From positions 1-20,879 of the forward strand of contig JAMOOT010000021.1 of NCBI GenBank assembly GCA_027065215.1: a stretch of 20,879 nt of DNA, read 5' to 3'. A program made the translations under genes and the position numbers. Shown piece by piece: positions 1 through 7,857 of this stretch. The DNA is from Candidatus Omnitrophota bacterium. GTDB taxonomy: Bacteria > Omnitrophota > Gorgyraeia > S143-82. Position 1 is the stretch's first letter. Each line of letters starts with the position of its first letter. The notes beneath the pieces were generated by a model that saw nothing but the letters and a program-made list of their open reading frames with translations, was not told where the DNA came from and did not search any database.

Positions 1-1525
1 TAGCAAAATGAGCTGCTATCTCTCTTATTCCTTTTCTTTTTGCCTTAGCAAAATTTCGATATATCCAAGCACCGTCTTGAAATTCTGGGATATTACTTTT
101 CGCCTTAGAAAGAATTGCAAGATATTCTTCTTCTATTCCTTTGTAACCCAACGATTCTAATAATTCAATGCATCTGGCTGCGTAACTCAAGATCTGGACT
201 GGTTCTATACCAGATATTTCGTCAAAAAACCAAGCACAACTGGTAAAAATAAACAGAGAATACTTCCCTGCCTCTAACAAAGTGAATAGCTCAGTCCTCT
301 CTTTTTTGCTTAGCTCTCGACCTATTTTCTTTTCCAACCACTCTTTCCGCATATGTGGCCTGAGGATAAGCTCTATGTAATCTGACAATAACACATCTGG
401 TTCTCCATACTTCTTAAGTCGTTCTGAAAGAATCTCGTTGGTTTTACTTCTCAAAAAATCCATAGCCTCTCTCAATGGGGCTCGCCACTTTTGATTCCAG
501 TTACCATCACCGGCTCCTATCTTACATCCACAATCACTTCTCCATCGCTCTACTCCATGAGCACAACTCCATGAGGTATTTTCCCATATCTCTACTTCTA
601 ACTGCGGTGGAAACATCTCCAAAAATGCCCCATAATTTGTAATTTTAAGCTCTTGAGAATTCATCGCTCGCTGTAATGCATAAGCAAGTCCCATCTCGCC
701 AAACTTGTGATGATGTCCATAGGTCTCGCCATCTGTGGCCACGTTTACCAAGACAGCCTCCATTCCTTCTAAAACCGGTGCATTAGCAATAGCGACTAAA
801 CGTTGATACAAAGCCTCTCCGTTATTCAATAGGCCACCAAATGCTAAATCTTGGGCAACGGGTCCATCATAGAAAAACAAAACTATAGACTTCCCCCCTG
901 GCAATCGACAAAGATAAGGATATCGTCCATCAATCCCTCCATGCACCTCTTTCCATTTTTTATCACCTAATCTTCTCCACCGTTTGGCTTGATATGGAGA
1001 TAGAATGGTAAACTTAATTCCATAATCCGCTAAAACTTCTAAGGTCTCCATGTCCACTGCTGTTTCTGCCAACCACATCCCTTCTGGGTCGCGATGAAAG
1101 TGATACCTGAAATCTTCTATGGCCCATTTCACCTGAATTTCCTTATCCTTACGAGTCGCCAAAGGCATAATGATATGGTTGTAGACCTGAGCAATTGCAT
1201 TCCCATGCCCGTTATTCCGATGTATACTGGCAGTATCGGCTTCTATTATCTTACGATAAGTAGCTGGGGAATTCTTTTCAAGCCATCGCATTAAAGTAGG
1301 CCCGAAATTAAAGCTTATATATTCATAATTGTTTACCACATCAACAATAAACTGCTCTCCATCTAATATCCTCGCAGCAGTATTAGGGGTATAACACTCA
1401 GCATCTATCCTCTCATTCCAGTCATGGTAGGGATAAGCGCTTTCTTGGCGTTCAATTATATCCAACCACGGATTCTCCCTTGGAGGCTGATAAAAATGGC
1501 CATGGATACAAATATATTTTTCCAT
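1..1525 (-). CDS. GH57-family glycoside hydrolase with DUF3536-type C-terminal part (3' end beyond window)
   Basis: I translated this frame by hand from ATG 1525. It gives 508 residues with no stop, and the gene continues past the left edge. Region I is HGHFYQPPRENP near residue 8. WLAETA carries the expected GH57 nucleophile at E154, and DGETYGHHH carries the expected acid/base aspartate at D265. An HGHGNAI segment before residue 120 also fits. The family acts on alpha-glucans (amylase or glucanotransferase chemistry), so a role in glycogen or maltodextrin metabolism is inferred; the exact substrate cannot be read. No signal peptide is seen, so it is probably cytoplasmic. The start shares one base with the stop of the preceding pilin-like gene (TAATG), which implies translational coupling. 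The Shine-Dalgarno sequence is weak. The family call is firm and the specificity unknown. Confidence 0.88.
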   Translation of the reverse strand, partial: MEKYICIHGHFYQPPRENPWLDIIERQESAYPYHDWNERIDAECYTPNTAARILDGEQFIVDVVNNYEYISFNFGPTLMRWLEKNSPATYRKIIEADTASIHRNNGHGNAIAQVYNHIIMPLATRKDKEIQVKWAIEDFRYHFHRDPEGMWLAETAVDMETLEVLADYGIKFTILSPYQAKRWRRLGDKKWKEVHGGIDGRYPYLCRLPGGKSIVLFFYDGPVAQDLAFGGLLNNGEALYQRLVAIANAPVLEGMEAVLVNVATDGETYGHHHKFGEMGLAYALQRAMNSQELKITNYGAFLEMFPPQLEVEIWENTSWSCAHGVERWRSDCGCKIGAGDGNWNQKWRAPLREAMDFLRSKTNEILSERLKKYGEPDVLLSDYIELILRPHMRKEWLEKKIGRELSKKERTELFTLLEAGKYSLFIFTSCAWFFDEISGIEPVQILSYAARCIELLESLGYKGIEEEYLAILSKAKSNIPEFQDGAWIYRNFAKAKRKGIREIAAHFA

Positions 1526-1875
1526 TATTCCGAAACCCGTTTTATGTAAACAAATTGTTCTTCTCTAATACGTGTTCCATCTTGCCAGCGAACGACTACA
1601 TTATACCGTCTTAAAACTCCTTTTGGGAGTCCCGAAACAGAATAATCCTCCTCGGTTACCTCCCAACTGTAAGGACCCTCCTTACCATGGCCCTCTTTTT
1701 GAATCCCTGCCTTTATCTCCTCTATCTTTTTTTGTCCCAAAACTGCCACTTCGGTCCACATCTTTGCTCGAGAAGCACTTTTCATACCAGCATTAAAGGC
1801 AGGAATCAATCCAATAATTCCGATAACCATTATAAGGCTTGCAATCAAAACTTCAAGCAGACTGAATCCATTCAC
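1525..1875 (-). CDS. type IV pilin-like protein (PilV/GspI-like pseudopilin)
   Basis: This 116-residue protein starts with MNG followed by FSLLEVLIASLIMVIGIIGL. That is a prepilin peptidase site: cleavage after G3, methylatable F+1 and the conserved E+5, followed by the N-terminal hydrophobic helix. The short leader and small C-terminal domain fit a minor pilin or type II secretion pseudopilin of the PilV/GspI kind. The start is GTG at 1875, which overlaps the previous gene's TGA (GTGA). An ATG at 1871 is out of frame. The protein probably sits in the inner membrane until assembled into a pilus or pseudopilus. Its placement after fliP and before a glycosidase is unusual. The prepilin class is firm; the choice between PilV and GspI is not. 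Confidence 0.85.
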   Translation of the reverse strand: MNGFSLLEVLIASLIMVIGIIGLIPAFNAGMKSASRAKMWTEVAVLGQKKIEEIKAGIQKEGHGKEGPYSWEVTEEDYSVSGLPKGVLRRYNVVVRWQDGTRIREEQFVYIKRVSE

Positions 1876-2387
1876 CTTGCCATCACCTCACATTCCAACT
1901 CATACTTTTTTGAATATCCTTTCCATCTTATTTCTAATCTTACCCGTTCTGGGAGCTGACTAACAGAACAATGATTTTGCCATTTTCCGTTGTAAAAAGA
2001 AAAGTTAGCCTCTTTCAAATCATCGATAAAAACTTCTCTCTCGGTCTGTTCAGACAAATCTCTATCACTATCCCACTGAACTTCACGATAGAGTTTATCT
2101 CCTTCCTGCCTATACCGTATCTCGCTTACCTTAAAATCCTCTCCGCGACGCCGCAAAGAAAAGAAAGCAAAATTCTTAGAATTACCTTCGCATCGAAGAT
2201 ACATACTGCTTATATCTCGAGAAAAGGTCGAAACTAACTCCCTTACCTTCTCACGCATTTCAGATTGGATTATACCACGTGAAAATGTTCGACTAAACTG
2301 GCGAAGGAGCAAATAGGAACTGGCAATAACGAATGCAAAAATACTCACTGCTATCAAGAGTTCAACCAACGTAATTCCATTCTTCAT
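1872..2387 (-). CDS. type IV pilin-like protein (PilW/GspJ-like pseudopilin)
   Basis: This 171-residue protein begins MKNGITLVELLIAVSIFAFV, a class III prepilin leader: cleavage after G4, with E+5 in LVEL and then a hydrophobic helix. I chose ATG 2387, two bases after the fliP TGA, because it gives the standard short basic leader. An in-frame GTG at 2429 would add 14 residues inside fliP. The C-terminal domain of about 140 residues is soluble and polar, with several charged beta-like segments (SEIRYRQEGDKLYREVQW) of the kind seen in GspJ/PilW minor pilins. With the next gene it forms a coupled I/J-like pair. No major pilin, secretin or assembly ATPase lies in the window, so it cannot be assigned to a pilus or a secretion system. 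Confidence 0.8.
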   Translation of the reverse strand: MKNGITLVELLIAVSIFAFVIASSYLLLRQFSRTFSRGIIQSEMREKVRELVSTFSRDISSMYLRCEGNSKNFAFFSLRRRGEDFKVSEIRYRQEGDKLYREVQWDSDRDLSEQTEREVFIDDLKEANFSFYNGKWQNHCSVSQLPERVRLEIRWKGYSKKYELECEVMAR

Positions 2388-2389
2388 TC

Positions 2390-3151
2390 TCAAAAACTGT
2401 TGGCTAAAGAACCCACTAAAAGGTCCCACCCATCTACTAACACAAATAACAGTAACTTAAATGGAAGGGATATCATTATTGGTGGCAACATCATCATTCC
2501 CATTGCCATCAGTACACTCGCAACTACCATATCTATTACCAAGAATGGAACGTATAATATGAATCCAATAACAAAGGCTGTTTTTAACTCACTTAGAACA
2601 AAAGCAGGGATAAGAACCATCATTGGTGTTTCTTCTCGACGAGGAGGCACAGGAGTCTTAGATATCTGGAAAAACAAGGCCAAATCTTTATTCCGAGTCT
2701 GTTTCAACATAAACTTCTTGAATGGTTTGGCAATTCGAGAGGATGCCTCATAGATAGAAATCTCACCTTTTAAATAAGGCTGAATCCCCACTCTATTAGC
2801 TTCGCGAAAGACTGGAGCCATTATCATGGCCGTCATAAACAAAGCCAATCCTACAAAGACCTGAGTAGGGGGGAGCTGCTGAGTCCCTAAGGCATGGCGT
2901 AAAAAGGCAAAAACTACAATTATCCGTGTAAACGAGGTCATCATTAAAACGATAGATGGTGCTAATGAAAGGATGGTCAATAAAAGGAACAACTGAATCG
3001 TAAAACTCACTTCCTGTTGATTTTGAGCAGGTTGTATAAAAGAAAACTTTGGTATCCACCAATTTTGAGCACATTCCCCTACTGCTGGGAGGAAAAACAA
3101 AACTCCCAGCAAAACCAGCAAACAAAAGAAAAAACGAGTAGATCTACCCAT
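2390..3151 (-). CDS. fliP: flagellar export gate protein FliP
   Basis: This 253-residue inner-membrane protein matches FliP in length and motifs. It has a cleavable signal-like N-terminus (residues 1-28), SFTRIIVVFAFLRHALGTQQLPP (about 72-94), and the C-terminal hairpin with MMLPPIMISLPFKLLLFVLVDGW. FliP forms the core of the flagellar type III export gate together with FliQ and FliR. The start is ATG 3151, preceded by AAGGAAG, and it overlaps the fliO stop by eight bases. In most flagellar loci fliQ, fliR, flhB and flhA follow; here two pilin-like genes follow immediately, so the rest of the gate must be encoded elsewhere. Confidence 0.96.
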   Translation of the reverse strand: MGRSTRFFFCLLVLLGVLFFLPAVGECAQNWWIPKFSFIQPAQNQQEVSFTIQLFLLLTILSLAPSIVLMMTSFTRIIVVFAFLRHALGTQQLPPTQVFVGLALFMTAMIMAPVFREANRVGIQPYLKGEISIYEASSRIAKPFKKFMLKQTRNKDLALFFQISKTPVPPRREETPMMVLIPAFVLSELKTAFVIGFILYVPFLVIDMVVASVLMAMGMMMLPPIMISLPFKLLLFVLVDGWDLLVGSLANSF

Positions 3152-3593
3152 TTATACGCTTCCTTATTGCAGATTTTAATTCCTCAACTTGGGTCTCTAA
3201 CTCCTTTACAAGGTCTTCTTGTTCGCTTTTTTCCTTGTGAATTTCCTGCATTACTTGGTGAAACTTATTATTTTTCCCCAAATCACATATGAGTGTTACA
3301 CCACTATCTCCTACCCCTAACAACAATCTTTTGCCTTCCACTTCAACTATCAAAAGCAACACCTTAGGTGATACATAAAAACGATGCAGGACCCTTATAC
3401 TTGCTCCACTTTCTATTCCTGACTTATTTACAATCCAGCGAAATAGCCCAATCCCTATAATTATCAGGGCTAACACTAAAATCGTAGCCCATAACACTGA
3501 CCAACTACTTCCACCTAAATCCGAGCCAACGTTATTTGGTGTATATAACCAATTAGCACTAACCTGATTTAAAGCATTTACCGCACCCACCAT
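3144..3593 (-). CDS. fliO: flagellar biosynthesis protein FliO
   Basis: This small membrane protein of 149 residues lies between fliN and fliP, the standard place for FliO. It has one transmembrane helix (about residues 31-51, SVLWATILVLALIIIGIGLF). The cytoplasmic FliO domain follows, with the recognisable pattern RVLHRFYVSPKVLLLIVEVE then KRLLLGVGDSGVTLI. The last 35 residues are charged and probably coiled coil. FliO assists assembly of the FliP ring in the export gate. There is no clear signal peptide; the N-terminus before the helix would be periplasmic. The start codon shares a base with the fliN stop (TAATG), so translation is probably coupled. Confidence 0.9.
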   Translation of the reverse strand: MVGAVNALNQVSANWLYTPNNVGSDLGGSSWSVLWATILVLALIIIGIGLFRWIVNKSGIESGASIRVLHRFYVSPKVLLLIVEVEGKRLLLGVGDSGVTLICDLGKNNKFHQVMQEIHKEKSEQEDLVKELETQVEELKSAIRKRING

Positions 3594-3931
3594 TACTGCC
3601 CTGCTTTCTCCCCTAAGGACTTAACATCTACTATCTCGGTTATACGCACACCAAAGTTTTCTTCAATCACCACCACTTCCCCTCGAGCTACCAGTTTGTT
3701 ATTTACCAAGATGTCCACAGGGTCTCCCGCTAACTTATCTAATTCAATCACTGAGCCCGGGCCAAGGTTCAAGATATCTTTAAGGGGCATAACTGTCCGA
3801 CCCAACTCAATTACTACATCCAAAGCAACATCCATTAATAAATCTATATTCTTAATTGGAGTAATCACATCACCTGATAACTCATTAAGATTTGCTTCCT
3901 TTACTTCAGGACTTTTTTTATCCTCACCCAT
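3593..3931 (-). CDS. fliN: flagellar motor switch protein FliN
   Basis: This 112-residue protein is mostly a single SpoA/C-ring domain: LLMDVALDVVIELGRTVMPLKDILNLGPGSVIELDKLAGDPVDILVNNKLVARGEVVVIEENFGVRITEI, written here in its family order. It has a short acidic N-terminal tail. This is the plain FliN form, not the longer FliY with a CheC-like phosphatase domain. FliN tetramers form the bottom of the C-ring and bind FliH for export. The start is well supported: AGGAGG lies seven bases before ATG 3931, and the AGGAGG overlaps the fliM stop region. Confidence 0.95.
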   Translation of the reverse strand: MGEDKKSPEVKEANLNELSGDVITPIKNIDLLMDVALDVVIELGRTVMPLKDILNLGPGSVIELDKLAGDPVDILVNNKLVARGEVVVIEENFGVRITEIVDVKSLGEKAGQ

Positions 3932-3942
3932 AATTAAACCTC

Positions 3943-4818
3943 CTATAAACTTACTATACTCTCTATCTTTATTGCTCGTTTCTTATTTTTCTTGCCTAAC
4001 TTCCCTCGAAAGATAATCTTGTTGTTCACCCAAAGATCCAATTTATCTTCAACTGGACACCTTGTATCTATCAAATCACCCACCTTTAAGGCCCTAACCT
4101 GAGAAAGGGAGAGAGTTAGAACTGGGAATTTAGCTATAAGAGGCAAGCGGACCCCTGAAATCCTATCCACCCCTAACCTTGTCACCGCTTCGACATCTGC
4201 CTTCAGCATGTGTTGAACACTCAGCTTTGGTAACACTTCTTCTAAGGAAATAAACGACATCACCAAATCAATCCTGCCATTTACTTCACCAAACTGAGTA
4301 ATATAACTACAATGCAAAATTGGATCATTGGGAGAAAAATCCTGAATAAACTGGGGATTGGTTTCTATACTTTCAAGGGATGGAGTCAAAGCAATTATAG
4401 AATGCCACGTCTCACTAATTCCTCCAAGGATCACCTTAAACAACCTTCGTAACAAAACCATTTCCAATTCACTAAATTCTCTTATTTTTGGCGGAACACG
4501 ACCTTGACCTCCTAACAACCTATCGATCAATGCAAACATAAATTCAGGTGAAACATAGACCACTACATTCCCATCTAATGGCGGGATGTCTATCACCCCT
4601 ATACAAGAGGGGACATTCCATTCACTTATTACTTCGTTAAATAACATCTGGGATACAGAGTTTAACCTCACCTGCACTACAGTCCTTAACATTGCAGACC
4701 ATTCCACTGTAGTAAATCTGGCAAAATTCTCATGAAGTATTTGGAGATTACGAAGTTGGTCTTTCGAGACCTTCTCTGGTTTATGGAAATCGTATGTTCT
4801 AACTTCCTTGGAAATCAA
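3943..4818 (-). CDS. fliM: flagellar motor switch protein FliM, short N-terminus
   Basis: This 291-residue FliM starts at TTG 4818, with GAGGT four bases upstream. Family features are RTYDFHKPEKVSKDQLRNL (residues 7-25), the GGQG motif at 103-106 in the middle domain that contacts FliG, and a C-terminal SpoA domain (about 215-291) homologous to FliN. The usual FliM opening, an LSQxEIDALL-type peptide that binds phosphorylated CheY, is absent. Reading upstream in frame gives only about 18 open codons before a TAA, with no such motif and no ATG or GTG. The switch complex can presumably still be built, but control by CheY-P is in doubt. The gene lies seven bases after fliL and eleven before fliN. 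Confidence 0.95.
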   Translation of the reverse strand: MISKEVRTYDFHKPEKVSKDQLRNLQILHENFARFTTVEWSAMLRTVVQVRLNSVSQMLFNEVISEWNVPSCIGVIDIPPLDGNVVVYVSPEFMFALIDRLLGGQGRVPPKIREFSELEMVLLRRLFKVILGGISETWHSIIALTPSLESIETNPQFIQDFSPNDPILHCSYITQFGEVNGRIDLVMSFISLEEVLPKLSVQHMLKADVEAVTRLGVDRISGVRLPLIAKFPVLTLSLSQVRALKVGDLIDTRCPVEDKLDLWVNNKIIFRGKLGKKNKKRAIKIESIVSL

Positions 4819-4825
4819 GGTTACC

Positions 4826-5317
4826 TCACTGAATAACGAAGTCAGAAAAGTATACCCCTTTAATTTTACCTTTAGTTAGTATCTCATTGACCTTATCCAT
4901 AATCTCTTGTTTTATTCTATCCTTTCCAGCTAATGGCATCACATCATCGAGGGTCTTACTCGAAAAAATGGTAATCAGGATGTCTTTTACCTCAGGGAGT
5001 TTCTGATTTATTTCATCCACTACCTCTTGATTATCTACTTCAAACACAGGGTTTACCTTCAAGTATCTCTCTGCATTAGCTTCTGCTAAATTTACTATAA
5101 ACGGATCTTCGAACTGGTAAAATATACCTGGCTTTTCCTCTTCTTTTTTTGTCTTTTCTTCCTGCTTTGCATCTGCACTATTTTGCTTGGTCATTACTAA
5201 AAAGAAAAATCCTCCACCTGCAATCACAAGCACCACAACGGCTATTAGCACTAAGAGGATAGGATTTAAGCCCTTCTTCCCTACTTGAGCCGCATCTTTT
5301 ACCTCTGCATCCGCCAT
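4826..5317 (-). CDS. fliL: flagellar basal body-associated protein FliL
   Basis: This 163-residue single-pass protein has a short cytoplasmic tail, a transmembrane helix (about residues 18-42, ILLVLIAVVVLVIAGGGFFF) and a lysine/glutamate-rich linker. The periplasmic FliL domain starts near FEDPFIVNLAEANAERYLKV. FliL surrounds the stator units and supports torque or stator stability. I start it at ATG 5317, which has AAGGAG six bases upstream and lies two bases after the preceding TGA; an in-frame TTG two codons earlier is less likely. Its position between the motB genes and fliM is the common order in many phyla. Confidence 0.93.
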   Translation of the reverse strand: MADAEVKDAAQVGKKGLNPILLVLIAVVVLVIAGGGFFFLVMTKQNSADAKQEEKTKKEEEKPGIFYQFEDPFIVNLAEANAERYLKVNPVFEVDNQEVVDEINQKLPEVKDILITIFSSKTLDDVMPLAGKDRIKQEIMDKVNEILTKGKIKGVYFSDFVIQ

Positions 5318-5319
5318 GA

Positions 5320-5991
5320 TCAACTCCTTTCCAATATCTCTTTTGCCCGTAGCACTATCTCTACCTTTATCCGACCTGATAAACTATCATCTCTATGCCC
5401 CTCGGGATATAAATGGACGTAGGGAACCCCCTGTTGATGAAGATAATCCATCACATTCAATGCTGCTTTATAAGCTACTAACCAACCCTTTTCGCCCTGT
5501 CCCCCACAGTATCCTGCTATTGTTATACCATATGGGGTATCAAAATACAATGCTAAGATCCTCTGCAAGAAGAGCTTAGCTTTGTCAGATAAATTACCTT
5601 GTCCCGGAGAAAACAACAAGACCTCATCAAAAGAAATGTGCAATCTTCCAAAGGGATCATAATACACCTTAACAGGTTGACCCGGTTTTTGGGGCTTTTG
5701 TGAAAACTCCACTCCCTGGAGATCTTCTAACTTTAAGCGTCTTAAAATTCGCATAATCCTCATCTGGGTAATATCTGGCTTGGAGATAATTGAACCACCT
5801 CCCTCCAATATACCAGCACCACCCGTACCAAATGCACCAAAGGTACTCTTTATGGAAGTAATGACGGTATTCATCTTCTTATTGGGTTCTTGTGTGCCCA
5901 TGCTAACCAAGAGAATAAAAAAAGTCATCAATAGCGTCATCAATAATCCATAAAGCATCATATAACCCGGAGCACTGGGTTCATCACCCAT
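5320..5991 (-). CDS. MotB-like protein lacking key stator residues
   Basis: This 223-residue paralogue follows motB directly. It has a single N-terminal helix (residues 10-31, ending TFFILLVS) that aligns with that of the upstream MotB, but the proton-binding aspartate is a leucine: FGD becomes YGL at residues 14-16. The OmpA-like domain (about 105-215) is also altered. GHTDD of MotB is GYCGG (160-164), and the arginine that with this aspartate grips peptidoglycan is lysine (K175). By these features it should neither conduct ions nor anchor in the usual way. An accessory role in stator or basal-body assembly is an inference. AGGAGG lies just ahead of ATG 5991. Confidence 0.8.
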   Translation of the reverse strand: MGDEPSAPGYMMLYGLLMTLLMTFFILLVSMGTQEPNKKMNTVITSIKSTFGAFGTGGAGILEGGGSIISKPDITQMRIMRILRRLKLEDLQGVEFSQKPQKPGQPVKVYYDPFGRLHISFDEVLLFSPGQGNLSDKAKLFLQRILALYFDTPYGITIAGYCGGQGEKGWLVAYKAALNVMDYLHQQGVPYVHLYPEGHRDDSLSGRIKVEIVLRAKEILERS

Positions 5992-6003
5992 TTCCCCTCC
6001 TTT

Positions 6004-6777
6004 TTATACACTGGAATAATCTGGCGTCCTACCCACAATTACTATCTCCACCCTTCGGTTCTTCGCCCGATGTTCTGGTGTATCGTTGGGATAGAGAGGT
6101 TTTAAATCAGCAAGTCCAGAAATGGCAATTCGATCATCTTTTACACCATTCTTTCGCAAAAAATCTGCTACTGCCTTCGCACGGTAAAAAGAGAGTTCAA
6201 AATTATCTTTATATCTTCCTCCCCACTTAATTGGGACATCATCAGTATGGCCCTCTATCACCAAAGGATTGTCCACAAATGTGAGCAAAGGCAATATCTT
6301 CCTAAGTACCTTTTTTGCCTTCTCTGACAGAGTAGCAGAACCTCTCTCAAACAACAACTCATTTTGAATCCTTATAGAATATCCCCGCTGCACCTTGCTA
6401 ATATCAATATATTTATAGAGACCTTGACTTTTTATGTATCCCTTAATATTCATCAACTTACTCACAACTTGTTCCTGTTCCCTGAATGTGAGTGCCCTTC
6501 GATTGCGAGCCAATATTCTCACTATTCTCTCTATCCTTTCCAAACCCGTTCCCCTACCAGAAAACCCTGCACCGCCAAATCGAAGAGAAACCGATCCAAT
6601 AAAACCACCTACTTTCATCTCATCAAATGAGGTAAACGAAACTAACATCACAAAAAAGGTGAGAAGAAGGGACATGGCATCACCAAATGTAAGCATCCAG
6701 AAAGGACAAGTAGGGCCTTCGTCCTCTTCTGTTTCTTTCTTAGGCTCCTTCTTTCTCCTTTTCTCTTCCTCCCCCAT
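6004..6777 (-). CDS. motB: flagellar motor stator protein MotB
   Basis: This 257-residue protein has a charged cytoplasmic N-terminus of about 25 residues. One transmembrane helix follows (WMLTFGDAMSLLLTFFVMLV), with D33 in the place of the ion-carrying aspartate of MotB. After a plug/linker region comes an OmpA-like peptidoglycan-binding domain (about 133-250) containing EGHTDDVPI (D180) and ELSFYRA (R199), the expected peptidoglycan contacts. All functional residues look intact. MotB normally pairs with MotA, usually encoded just upstream; here asd is upstream and motA is absent from the window. The start ATG 6777 follows a purine-rich GAGGGGG. It ends twelve bases before the degenerate paralogue. 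Confidence 0.93.
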   Translation of the reverse strand: MGEEEKRRKKEPKKETEEDEGPTCPFWMLTFGDAMSLLLTFFVMLVSFTSFDEMKVGGFIGSVSLRFGGAGFSGRGTGLERIERIVRILARNRRALTFREQEQVVSKLMNIKGYIKSQGLYKYIDISKVQRGYSIRIQNELLFERGSATLSEKAKKVLRKILPLLTFVDNPLVIEGHTDDVPIKWGGRYKDNFELSFYRAKAVADFLRKNGVKDDRIAISGLADLKPLYPNDTPEHRAKNRRVEIVIVGRTPDYSSV

Positions 6778-6799
6778 GCCCCCTCTTAGCTAATAAGGA

Positions 6800-7843
6800 T
6801 TAACTAATCAATAACTCAGCAATCTGCACCGCATTTAGCGCAGCTCCCTTTCGCAGGTTATCTGCAACAATCCACATATTGAGACCATACGGTAATGTCA
6901 AATCCCTGCGCACTCTACCGATAAAGACATCATCAAGTCCAGCCACATCCAACGCAAGCGGATAAACTGTCTTCTCCACATCATCTAACACTGTAATACC
7001 GGGAGAACTGGACAATAATCTCCTCACTTCTTCAATAGAACCAAAATCTGACTTCAACTCTACATTAACCGCTTCACTATGGGCTTTCAAAACCGGAACC
7101 CTTACACAAGTAGGAGTTACAAGTATATCTGGCAAATGCATAATTTTTTTAGTCTCATTTATCATTTTCCACTCTTCCTTAGTATAATTTTCATCAGCAA
7201 ATACATCTATATGAGGCAACACATTAAATGCAATCGGATGAGCAAGAACTTGTCTTAATCCAGCAGAACGGATTTCATCTTTTAACTGTTCAGCTGAAGC
7301 ACGAGGACACTTATCCATTATAAACTCCAACTCATTCCATAACTGGTCCACAGCCTCTTTACCCCAACCAGATACGGATTGATATGTAGAAACTACCACT
7401 CGCCTTATCCCATATCTGTCTGCCAATGGTTTTAATACCACCACCATCTGGATGGTAGAACAATTAGGATTAGCAATTATCCCCTTGTGTTTCTTGGCAT
7501 CCTCTGGATTTACCTCAGGCACTACCAGTGGAACCTCTGGATCCATGCGAAATGCCGAACTATTGTCTATTACCACCACACCTTTTTGGGCAGCTATTGG
7601 GGAAAATTCCCTGCTCACCCCTGCCCCAGCACTGAATAAGGCAAAATCAAGCCCATCAAAGGCATCAGCAGTTAATTCCTCAACTTCAACCTCTGCCCCT
7701 TTAAACAATACCTTTTTGCCCTTTGATCTCGCTGACGCCAAAGGTCTTATCTCATCAACTGGGAAATTTCTCTCTTCTAACACCTTCAACATCTCCTGTC
7801 CCACCATACCAGTAGCACCGACTACAGCTACTTTATATCCCAT
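6800..7843 (-). CDS. asd: aspartate-semialdehyde dehydrogenase
   Basis: This enzyme reduces aspartyl phosphate to aspartate semialdehyde with NADPH, for lysine/diaminopimelate, threonine and methionine synthesis. The 347-residue protein begins MGYKVAVVGATGMVGQEML, a nucleotide-binding GxxGxVG motif. It carries the catalytic cysteine C128 in NPNCST, then STYQSVSGWG and HPIAFNVLPHID of the catalytic domain. I place the start at ATG 7843, with GGGAGGA four bases upstream, rather than an in-frame codon 33 bases earlier inside the LamG gene. It lies 14 bases after that gene and 22 before motB, so it seems co-transcribed with motility genes, to which it has no known link. Confidence 0.95.
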   Translation of the reverse strand: MGYKVAVVGATGMVGQEMLKVLEERNFPVDEIRPLASARSKGKKVLFKGAEVEVEELTADAFDGLDFALFSAGAGVSREFSPIAAQKGVVVIDNSSAFRMDPEVPLVVPEVNPEDAKKHKGIIANPNCSTIQMVVVLKPLADRYGIRRVVVSTYQSVSGWGKEAVDQLWNELEFIMDKCPRASAEQLKDEIRSAGLRQVLAHPIAFNVLPHIDVFADENYTKEEWKMINETKKIMHLPDILVTPTCVRVPVLKAHSEAVNVELKSDFGSIEEVRRLLSSSPGITVLDDVEKTVYPLALDVAGLDDVFIGRVRRDLTLPYGLNMWIVADNLRKGAALNAVQIAELLIS

Positions 7844-7857
7844 ATATCCTCCCTTCT

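Noticed and set aside
2796..3125. 109-codon minus-strand frame inside fliP
   Set aside because: Alternate frame of fliP; cysteine- and serine-rich with no motif.
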